The notes beneath the pieces were generated by a model. That model searched no databases. It saw only the letters and a program-made list of their open reading frames with translations, and was not told where the DNA came from. Of a DNA stretch of 10,654 bases, positions 1 through 4,641 are shown piece after piece. The stretch is from JBFXAN01 sp050184225. GTDB lineage: Bacteria; Chloroflexota; Dehalococcoidia; CAUJGQ01. Made by a program: the position numbers and the translations under genes. Position 1 is the first letter of the stretch; each line of letters starts with the position of its first letter. The stretch covers positions 1 to 10,654 of the forward strand of contig JBFXAN010000207.1 in NCBI GenBank assembly GCA_050184225.1, in the 5' to 3' direction.

Positions 1-38
1 ATTGCTCTTTGCGTACAAGGAGTTGGGGGTCGGGAGTA

Positions 39-67
39 GTGAGAGGGGCCGTTGGCGACGTTATACT
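39..67 (+). promoter_or_regulatory. Candidate promoter of the DUF433 antitoxin gene
   Basis: A -35-like GTGAGA (39-44, 4 of 6 to consensus) and a -10-like TATACT (62-67, 5 of 6) are separated by 17 bases. Transcription would start near 74, giving a leader of about 25 nt before the ATG at 99. The position just ahead of a well-supported start makes it plausible. No clear operator palindrome was seen around it. Confidence 0.5.
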
Positions 68-98
68 GGCAACACGAGTCGGAAATTGGAGAGAGGCG

Positions 99-422
99 AT
101 GAATATGGCGGCGAAACCGGGGGCGAGCGCGGCAATCTCGCCAGTGCCCGGCATCATTTACTCTCCGATCGAACAACGGGCGCGTCTGGCTGGGACGGGG
201 ATCGACGTGTTCGAAGTCGTAAAAACATTCAGGTCGGTTGGCGAAAGCCGGGAGCGACTTCAGGCCGCATACGACTGGCTGACTGCCGATCAACTCCGCG
301 CAGCGCTCGCATTCTATGAGCTTAACCGTGACTTTGTGGAGGAGTCATTGGAACAAGACGAAGATGATGTGCTCGCGGAGTTTTGGACCGCGTATCCTCA
401 ATCGCGGCCGCCCCGTCGCTGA
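99..422 (+). CDS. DUF433 domain protein, probable antitoxin of a DUF433/DUF5615 toxin-antitoxin pair
   Basis: This 107-aa protein resembles DUF433 antitoxins, small proteins with a helix-turn-helix-like fold that usually neutralise an adjacent PIN-like DUF5615 toxin and may repress their own operon. The core is residues 28-76, including RLAGTGIDVFEVV, a stretch around VGESRERL, and YDWLTADQLRAALAFYE, which match the conserved GTGI-V-V and 'Y-LT-EQ-AAL-YY' pattern of the family. The reading frame stays open upstream to base 9, but the ATG at 99 is preferred: it has GGAGAG a few bases upstream, and residues before it have no family character. The stop codon (420-422) shares its last base with the next ATG (422), so translation of the pair was probably coupled. 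Residues 81-95 are acidic. Its toxin partner is truncated here, so it may now act alone. The family call is by recognition of sequence pattern only. Confidence 0.8.
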   Translation: MNMAAKPGASAAISPVPGIIYSPIEQRARLAGTGIDVFEVVKTFRSVGESRERLQAAYDWLTADQLRAALAFYELNRDFVEESLEQDEDDVLAEFWTAYPQSRPPRR

Positions 423-631
423 TGCGCTTCTACTTGGATGAGGATCTGTCGCAGACGATCGCGGTGATTGCCAGGGAACGCTACGGCCTGGACGTAGCGG
501 CTTCGCACGAAATCGGCAAAGACCGAACCACGGATGACGAGCAACTGGCGTTCGCGGCAGAACTGGGACGTTGCATCGTCAACGGTGCGGGCGCCCGATG
601 TCTGGTTCGTCCGCGCGGAACGCGTTCCTGA
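422..631 (+). pseudogene. Truncated DUF5615 PIN-like toxin
   Basis: The first 53 residues match DUF5615 family PIN-like proteins, predicted metal-dependent RNases of the VapC/Mut7-C type. The N-terminus MRFYLDEDLS carries the expected first acidic cluster (D6, D8), and residues 38-53 (DDEQLAFAAELGRCIV) match the second conserved segment. The family is usually about 110-120 aa. Here the similarity stops at about base 580 and the frame then reads 16 unrelated residues (NGAGARCLVRPRGTRS) to a stop at 631. That tail is the wrong frame of the Uma2 fragment that begins at about 582. The later catalytic acids are therefore lost, and the protein should be inactive as a nuclease. The start at 422 is fixed by the TGATG overlap with the antitoxin gene and by the family N-terminus. 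Confidence 0.75.
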
Positions 632-899
632 AGAAGCGCTGGACGAATTTTTCCCAGGCGGCCCCGATCTGGCGATCGAAGTACTGTCGCCAAGCGACCG
701 GTTCGCCGCGGTTGTCGAGAAGGCCCGCGACTATCTGGCGGCAGGGACGCGCTTGGTTTGGGTGATCGATCCCAAGGGCCGGACGGCGGCGGTGTTCTAT
801 CCGGATGGCGCGGCGCGGCTGCTCAGCGAGGACGACGCGCTGGAAGGCGGTGATGTGCTGCCGGGGTTCACCGTGAGGGTTCGCGATCTGCTGCCGTGA
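582..899 (+). pseudogene. Uma2 family endonuclease (DUF820), C-terminal half only
   Basis: The frame from 582 to the TGA at 897-899 encodes about 105 residues of an Uma2 family protein, a PD-(D/E)XK-fold predicted endonuclease common in cyanobacteria and Chloroflexota. Recognisable pieces in order are TVRAPDVWFV, FFPGGPDLAIEVLSPSDR, EKARDYLAAGTRLVWVIDP, an AVFYPDG segment, and a final GDVLPGFTVRVRDLLP. The family is normally about 180-200 aa, so about the first 80 residues are missing. The frame extends upstream to an ATG at 534, but those 16 residues are out-of-frame DUF5615 DNA. No ribosome binding site or family-type start is present at the junction. The core acidic residues (in PDV and PDLAIEV) remain, but without the N-terminal part the fold is probably incomplete. 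Expression as a short product cannot be excluded. Confidence 0.75.
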
Positions 900-927
900 A
901 CGCGATCTTGGCGGCCCTCTCCCACCA

Positions 928-953
928 CAACGGAAGGGGCGCGATCTCCGTTG
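928..953 (+). other. Weak hairpin downstream of the Uma2 fragment
   Basis: CAACGGA (928-934) pairs with TCCGTTG (947-953) across a 12-base loop. It lies 28 bases after the Uma2 stop and has no following T-run, so it is only a possible terminator. Confidence 0.25.
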
Positions 954-1012
954 GTGACTAACTTGGGCCGTGATGGCACGAGCGAGTTGGCCGACCGGTG
1001 GTGGGGATGCAC

Positions 1013-1042
1013 GAGGGAGGCGGTCGATTGACCGCCTCCCTC
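1013..1042. terminator. Perfect 13-bp hairpin between convergent genes
   Basis: GAGGGAGGCGGTC (1013-1025) and GACCGCCTCCCTC (1030-1042) are exact inverted repeats with a 4-base loop, GATT. It lies 22 bp beyond the dppF stop codon and downstream of the Uma2 fragment on the other strand, so it can end transcription from both sides. On the + strand it is followed by ATTGCATT, a weak T-rich tail. On the - strand no T-run follows. Confidence 0.75.
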
Positions 1043-1064
1043 ATTGCATTCCATCAGACCGAGG

Positions 1065-2096
1065 CTATACCCGGTGGCAGGCGACCCAGTGGTCGTGCTG
1101 GACTTCGCGCCATTCAGGAATGCGCTCGCGGCATTCCTCGATCGCGATCGGGCAGCGGGTATGGAAGACGCAGCCGGGCGGCGGGCGCAGCGGGCTGGGC
1201 ACGTCGCCGGTAAGGATGATGCGCTCGCGCTTGGACTCGACCGAGGGGTCGGGTACCGGGACGGCGGAGAGCAACGCCTTGGTGTATGGGTGCAGCGGGT
1301 TTTCGTACAACTCGTTCCGGTCGGCAAGCTCGGCGATCTTGCCGAGGTACATGACGGCGACGCGGTCGGAGATGTGACGGACGACCGAGAGGTCGTGGGC
1401 GATGAACAGGTACGTGAGGCCGAAGCGCTCCTGCAGGTCTTCGAGCAGGTTGATGATCTGCGCCTGGATCGACACGTCCAGCGCCGACACCGGCTCGTCG
1501 CAGACGATGAAGTCGGGCTCGACGGCGAGGGCGCGGGCGATACCGATACGCTGCCGCTGACCACCGGAGAACTCGTGCGGGTAGCGATTGGCGTAGTACG
1601 GATTGAGGCCGACGATCGTCAACAACTCTTGGACGCGGTCCTTGCGAGCCTTGCCCTTGGCGAGATTGTGGATCGCCAGCGGCTCCGCGATGATCGACCC
1701 GACCGACATGCGCGGGTTCAGCGACGCGTAGGGGTCCTGGAAGATCATCTGCATCCGCCGCCGGAACTTGCGGAGATCGCCGCCCTTCAGTTTGACCAGG
1801 TCGGTGCCGCCGAAGTTGACCGTGCCGGTGGTGGGCCGATAGAGCTGGAGGATGGCGCGGCCGGTGGTGGACTTGCCGCAGCCGGACTCACCCACCAGGC
1901 CGAGCGTCTCACCCTTGCGAACGAAGAAGTTCAGTCCATCGACCGCCTTCACGTCGGCGACCTTCTTCTGGAAGATCAGTCCCGCAGTCACGGGGAAATA
2001 CATGCGAAGGTCTTTGACGTCGACCAGAATGTCGCCGAGTGGCGCGGAGCCATTACCACTGCCGGCCGGTTCGGTCGATGGAGTTTGCGTTGTCAT
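1065..2096 (-). CDS. dppF: Dipeptide/oligopeptide ABC transporter ATP-binding protein, DppF/OppF type
   Basis: A 343-aa ABC ATPase of the peptide/nickel importer family. It would sit on the inner face of the membrane and pair with DppD to power uptake through DppB/DppC-type permeases. Walker A GESGCGKST is at residues 69-77, the Q-loop glutamine at 120, the signature SGGQRQR at 177-183, Walker B ending in D200-E201, and the switch histidine at 234. The oligopeptide C-terminal domain follows, with NPLHPYTKALLSAVP (266-280) and four cysteines (309, 315, 322, 340). The frame is open to a GTG at 2153, but the ATG at 2096 has AGGGG upstream and gives a normal N-terminus, so I chose it. This leaves 69 bases after dppD. 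Dpp versus Opp, and the substrate, cannot be decided from the ATPase alone. Confidence 0.93.
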   Translation of the reverse strand: MTTQTPSTEPAGSGNGSAPLGDILVDVKDLRMYFPVTAGLIFQKKVADVKAVDGLNFFVRKGETLGLVGESGCGKSTTGRAILQLYRPTTGTVNFGGTDLVKLKGGDLRKFRRRMQMIFQDPYASLNPRMSVGSIIAEPLAIHNLAKGKARKDRVQELLTIVGLNPYYANRYPHEFSGGQRQRIGIARALAVEPDFIVCDEPVSALDVSIQAQIINLLEDLQERFGLTYLFIAHDLSVVRHISDRVAVMYLGKIAELADRNELYENPLHPYTKALLSAVPVPDPSVESKRERIILTGDVPSPLRPPPGCVFHTRCPIAIEECRERIPEWREVQHDHWVACHRV

Positions 2097-2165
2097 AGCC
2101 ACACCCCTGCGTGGACGGGAGCCGACGAGGAAGGCATCCCGACCAATCCCCACTCTCTGATCAGT

Positions 2166-3185
2166 CTAACTCGGATTGGCCGCCGCAAGGGGCGGAAACT
2201 CCTTGTCCTTGCCGACGCGCTCGTTTTCCCAACAGGCGGCGAAGTGGTCCTCGTTGACCAGCATCAGCGGCGGCGCCTCCTCGAGACACTTCTCCACATG
2301 GAAGCGGCAGCGCGGATAGAAGGAGCAGCCCTTGGGCAAATTGACGAGGTCCGGCGGAACACCCTCGATCGGCTCAAGCTTTTCTTTGCGCGCTTCATCC
2401 AAACGTGGCACGGACTTGAGCAGGCCGAGCGTGTACGGGTGCTTCGGATTGGCGAAGATCTCCTTCGCGGTGCCGGTTTCGATGATCCTGCCGGCGTACA
2501 TCACGTTGATGCGGTCGGCGTAGCGGGCCACGACGCCGAGATTGTGCGTAATGATGATCACGGCCGTACCCAGCTCTTTGCAGAGGCGGGCCATGATCTC
2601 AAGGATCTGGGCCTGAATCGTCACGTCGAGCGCGGTGGTCGGCTCGTCGGCGAGGAGCAGCTTGGGGTTACAAGAAAGCGCCATCGCGATCATCACGCGC
2701 TGGCGCATACCGCCGGAGAACTGGTGGGGGTAGTCGTTGAGCCGAGCGGCCGCCTCGGGAATGCCGACCATCTCGAGCAACTCGACCGCGCGCTTGCGCG
2801 AGCCATCCCGATCGAGCTTGAGATGGAGCTCGATCGCTTCGGTGAGCTGGCGCCCGATCGTGAGCACCGGGTTGAGCGACGTCATCGGCTCCTGGAAGAC
2901 CATCGCGATCCGGTTGCCCCGGATATGACGAATCTCTTCCTCGTCGGCCTTGAGCAGATCCTGGCCATCGAAGAGGATCTCACCGCCGACGATCTTGCCG
3001 GGGGGATTGGGTATGAGGCGCAGGATCGAGAGAGCGCTGACGCTCTTGCCACAGCCGGACTCGCCGACGAGGCCGAGGATCTCACCCTCATTGACCTCGT
3101 AGGTCACGCCGTCGACCGCCTTGACGACACCCTCCTCAGTGAAGAAATTGGTGCGCAGGTCGTTAATCCGGAGCAGCGTACCCAT
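2166..3185 (-). CDS. dppD: Dipeptide/oligopeptide ABC transporter ATP-binding protein, DppD/OppD type
   Basis: A 339-aa ABC ATPase, first gene of a two-gene operon with dppF. Walker A GESGCGKS is at residues 41-48, the Q-loop at Q98 followed by EPMTSLNP, the signature SGGMRQR at 157-163, Walker B LLLADE at 176-181, and the H-loop histidine at 214. The family C-terminal domain contains NPKHPYTLGLLKSVP (246-260) and cysteines 287, 293, 300 and 318. In related OppD/DppD proteins a similar set of cysteines has been reported to hold an iron-sulphur cluster; whether that is so here is inference. The start is well fixed: GGAGGAGG lies five bases before the ATG. The protein should act with DppF as a heterodimer on a peptide permease, but no permease or substrate-binding gene is in the window. 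The region upstream instead holds a promoter and a tRNA relic. Confidence 0.93.
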   Translation of the reverse strand: MGTLLRINDLRTNFFTEEGVVKAVDGVTYEVNEGEILGLVGESGCGKSVSALSILRLIPNPPGKIVGGEILFDGQDLLKADEEEIRHIRGNRIAMVFQEPMTSLNPVLTIGRQLTEAIELHLKLDRDGSRKRAVELLEMVGIPEAAARLNDYPHQFSGGMRQRVMIAMALSCNPKLLLADEPTTALDVTIQAQILEIMARLCKELGTAVIIITHNLGVVARYADRINVMYAGRIIETGTAKEIFANPKHPYTLGLLKSVPRLDEARKEKLEPIEGVPPDLVNLPKGCSFYPRCRFHVEKCLEEAPPLMLVNEDHFAACWENERVGKDKEFPPLAAANPS

Positions 3186-3417
3186 CGATCCTCCTCCCAG
3201 TTCCGTGATCCCGATCGCGGTAGCGCTCGGTCGCGGCCGATATACTGCGTTTGATCTGGCCGCAACGGATGGCCCAGATTGCTCTTGTCAGTTTCTCACA
3301 GACCCAGCCACACGCGATCCGTCGCCGGTTTCGGTGTACTCAGGCGCCCGTGATAGGCGCGTGCCCCAGACCGGTGCGGCCTCGCGGCGCGTCACACTCC
3401 TGGGGCGACGTGAGGGC
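3186..3417 (-). other. Long untranslated leader of dppD
   Basis: About 225 nt separate the predicted transcription start (near 3411) from the dppD ATG. I see no convincing gene on either strand here. The 5' end of the leader could fold: CCCCAG (3400-3405 on the complementary strand) can pair with CTGGGG (3364-3369). A weak second promoter-like pair, TTGCGG with TATATC, lies in the middle at a 15-base spacing. No known riboswitch class was recognised. The strong GGAGGAGG ribosome binding site is at the 3' end. Confidence 0.4.
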
Positions 3418-3445
3418 ATTATACGACCTTCAGGGTTTGTTGCAA
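3418..3445 (-). promoter_or_regulatory. Candidate sigma-70-type promoter of the dppDF operon
   Basis: On the - strand TTGCAA (3445-3440; 4 of 6) and a perfect TATAAT (3423-3418) are spaced by 16 bases and point at dppD. This is the best promoter match seen in the window. It lies between the tRNA-Leu relic and the transporter genes. Confidence 0.55.
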
Positions 3446-3489
3446 GTAGGTTTCACGACTGGATGCCATCATCGATCAATCTGACTGGA

Positions 3490-3530
3490 CGGTGCGCCAG
3501 GAGGGACTCGAGTCCCCACGCCTTGCGGCA
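3490..3530. repeat. 41-bp direct repeat of the tRNA-Leu 3' part (partner 4259-4299)
   Basis: These 41 bases match 4259-4299 in the same orientation with two mismatches (g/a at 3512 and t/c at 3513). They cover the discriminator base, 3' acceptor strand, T-arm and variable arm of tRNA-Leu on the - strand. The two copies are 769 bp apart and bound the small-gene segment. Such repeats can be attachment sites of an integrated element, or the remains of a duplicated tRNA gene. Confidence 0.8.
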
Positions 3531-3557
3531 TGTTCGCCTGCCATTCACCCCTGGCGG
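3493..3557 (-). pseudogene. tRNA-Leu relic lacking its anticodon arm
   Basis: Read on the - strand, this 65-nt sequence keeps both ends of a tRNA-Leu. The 5' acceptor strand CGCCAG can pair with CTGGCG (6 of 7 pairs of the intact gene), a D-arm remnant contains AATGGCAG, the variable arm GCC-GCAA-GGC is intact, and the T-arm has the two mismatches noted for the repeat. Where the intact gene at 4262-4342 has 22 bases forming the anticodon stem, loop and edge of the D-arm, this copy has only seven (3531-3537). It therefore has no anticodon and cannot decode. The T-arm change makes GGGACTCGAGTCCC a perfect palindrome. It is a tRNA pseudogene or a remnant left by an integration or duplication event. 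Confidence 0.75.
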
Positions 3558-3599
3558 GCGATATCTGTATTGTCGCAGAATTGACACCGACAGGTATGG

Positions 3600-3863
3600 G
3601 TGGAGTCAATCTACTTCGATGGCTGGCGAGAGATGGAAGGATACGCGGACGAGGCATTTCGGAGTTTCAGGGAGTTCTTCGTCGGTCGCGACTCAACGGA
3701 AACAGTCGCGATTCGCTTGCGGCGCGCGGTCGTCCATTGCCACCGAATGTGCATCCACCACGTCTATGGGAAGGAGTATCCGTATATGACAGCCAAGAAC
3801 GCGCTCGACGCACGGTGCAGGCACGGACGTATATTGGTAGGTACATCGCGCGACTGGATGTAA
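3600..3863 (+). CDS. Hypothetical small protein, doubtful
   Basis: A GTG-initiated frame of 87 codons. I recognise no family. The first 70 residues have a protein-like composition (for example ESIYFDGWREMEGYADEAF and SFREFFVGRDSTETVAIRLR) with amphipathic helical character and several His and Cys residues (CHRMCIHHVYGKEYPY, about 47-62). There is no clear ribosome binding site before the GTG. The last residues look out of frame, since the overlapping frame starting near 3815 takes over with more convincing sequence. An internal ATG at 3786 is preceded by AAGGAG and could start a very short product. The gene lies between the two tRNA-Leu copies in DNA less GC-biased than its neighbours, which suggests acquired or decaying DNA. 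It may be the front part of a frameshifted gene. Confidence 0.35.
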   Translation: MESIYFDGWREMEGYADEAFRSFREFFVGRDSTETVAIRLRRAVVHCHRMCIHHVYGKEYPYMTAKNALDARCRHGRILVGTSRDWM

Positions 3864-3976
3864 GTGACGAAGTTCCAATTGTATTCGAGCGCACAACGGG
3901 CAGCCCAGGACACTTCACTCTTTGGGGAGAACCGGCTCTAATACTGACATGTGTTACAGAAATCGTTCCGGTTTAG
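3815..3976 (+). pseudogene. Possible C-terminal fragment of a small gene, second frame
   Basis: About 53 codons in a frame different from the preceding reading frame encode a coherent stretch with IARLDV, VPIVFERTTGSPGHFTLWGE and a final VTEIVPV. It looks like a genuine small beta-rich domain, but I cannot name the family. The only start codon in this frame nearby is a GTG at 3815 without a ribosome binding site, so it is either a separate weakly started gene or the tail of the 3600 gene after a frameshift around 3800-3840. The stop TAG (3974-3976) overlaps the stop of the gene on the opposite strand. Confidence 0.35.
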
Positions 3977-4203
3977 GACGCAGGCTTTTGTGGAATGCGT
4001 AACAGTGCTTGATTGATAATGGCCTGGCCACGCCCGAGACTGACGGTTCTGCCATCCTGATCTGTCTGTGCCAGTTCACACGTGGCTATGAAGCTCTCGC
4101 CGTACGCTTCCACTGCTTCTTGCATTGCGTTCAGAGCTGAATCCCGATCGGGATAGGTTCCGAGCAAGTTAGCCGTTTCGATATTCCACACTTCAAAGAT
4201 CAT
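3973..4203 (-). CDS. Hypothetical small protein (76 aa)
   Basis: A 76-aa protein beginning MIFEVWNIETANLLGTYP, followed by a helical segment (DSALNAMQEAVEAYGESF, 21-38) and a strand-rich end with DGRTVSLGRGQAII (50-63). This layout, a 'EVW-ETANLLG-Y' strand, a 'D-ALNAM' helix and then a C-terminal strand, resembles small uncharacterised proteins I associate with Chloroflexota, but no function is known to me. The frame is open far upstream, across the tRNA gene, so the true start must lie after it. The ATG at 4203 is chosen because GGTGA lies a few bases upstream and the protein-like sequence begins there; a GTG three codons earlier is possible. No membrane segment or signal peptide is seen. 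It lies 58 bp downstream of tRNA-Leu on the same strand and might be co-transcribed with it. Confidence 0.65.
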   Translation of the reverse strand: MIFEVWNIETANLLGTYPDRDSALNAMQEAVEAYGESFIATCELAQTDQDGRTVSLGRGQAIINQALLRIPQKPAS

Positions 4204-4234
4204 AGGAGTCACCCGATTTCTGCACGGCGGTAAT

Positions 4235-4248
4235 GGAGTCTGCACTCC
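4235..4248 (-). terminator. Small hairpin after tRNA-Leu
   Basis: GGAGT and ACTCC arms (5 bp) flank a 4-base loop 14 bp downstream of the tRNA 3' end. On the - strand it is followed by ATTACC. The stem is short and there is no T-run, so termination is uncertain. Confidence 0.3.
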
Positions 4249-4261
4249 TGCTCGGCCGCGG

Positions 4262-4342
4262 TGCGCCAGGAGGGACTCGAACCCCCACGCCTTGCGGCAC
4301 GTGCTCCTAAGGCACGCGCGTCTGCCATTCCGCCACTGGCGC
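4262..4342 (-). tRNA. trnL: tRNA-Leu (anticodon UAG)
   Basis: An 81-nt cloverleaf can be drawn by hand. Acceptor GCGCCAG pairs with CTGGCGC (7 of 7). TG precedes the D-arm, which contains GAATGGCAGA. The anticodon stem CGTGC/GCACG encloses loop CTTAGGA, giving anticodon UAG (4307-4309), which reads CUA and other CUN leucine codons. A long variable arm (GCC-GCAA-GGC) is typical of the class II tRNAs Leu and Ser. The T-arm is GGGGG-TTCGAGT-CCCTC with one G-U pair. The discriminator is A. The 3' CCA is not fully encoded (the genome reads CCG), so it must be added after transcription. The 3' half is repeated at 3490-3530. Confidence 0.95.
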
Positions 4343-4359
4343 CCATCTCCCGCATCTCT

Positions 4360-4389
4360 ACTGTAAGCGTACAGCCTCCCTTCCGTGAA
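4360..4389 (-). promoter_or_regulatory. Candidate promoter of tRNA-Leu
   Basis: On the - strand TTCACG (4389-4384; 4 of 6) and TACAGT (4365-4360; 4 of 6) are 18 bases apart. The -10 ends 17 bases before the mature tRNA 5' end, a normal distance. The match is moderate. Confidence 0.4.
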
Positions 4390-4641
4390 CCGTCTGCTGC
4401 TTGCCCGGTCTGCGTCCGCCGGCCCATGGCGGCGCCCCTCACCGTGGTTAGTGTTCTCCACCCGCTCAGGTCTGGTTCGGATGGGCGGCGCTGAACCGTC
4501 CTCGCGGTCGATGACAAAGGTTTCATCCAGCGCCATACTGGTGCTGCCGCAGAAAATGTGCTGTACGTCCAATCCAGGGGCGAATAGCCAATGTGGCGTG
4601 AAGGCAGCCGGATCAACGCGACTATAGGGAGGGAGCCTGCT
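4390..4641. other. Intergenic region between divergent tRNA-Leu and the FAD oxidoreductase gene
   Basis: I find no supported gene here. Long open frames cross it on the - strand, but they also run through the tRNA and have no family character. It must hold the promoter of the oxidoreductase gene. A TATAGG element (4623-4628) is present but lies too close to the ATG, with no good -35, so I do not call it. Confidence 0.5.

Noticed and set aside
1013..1042. Repeat unit of a CRISPR array
   Set aside because: It is a single inverted repeat with a 4-base loop, without direct repeats or spacers, between two convergent stops.
1044..3254. 736-codon open frame on the + strand
   Set aside because: It is antisense to the two transporter ATPases, whose motifs are unmistakable on the - strand. 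It has no family character.
4262..4342. tRNA-Leu as an active integration site of a large mobile element
   Set aside because: No integrase, transposase or phage gene is in the window, so only the small segment up to the relic can be considered.
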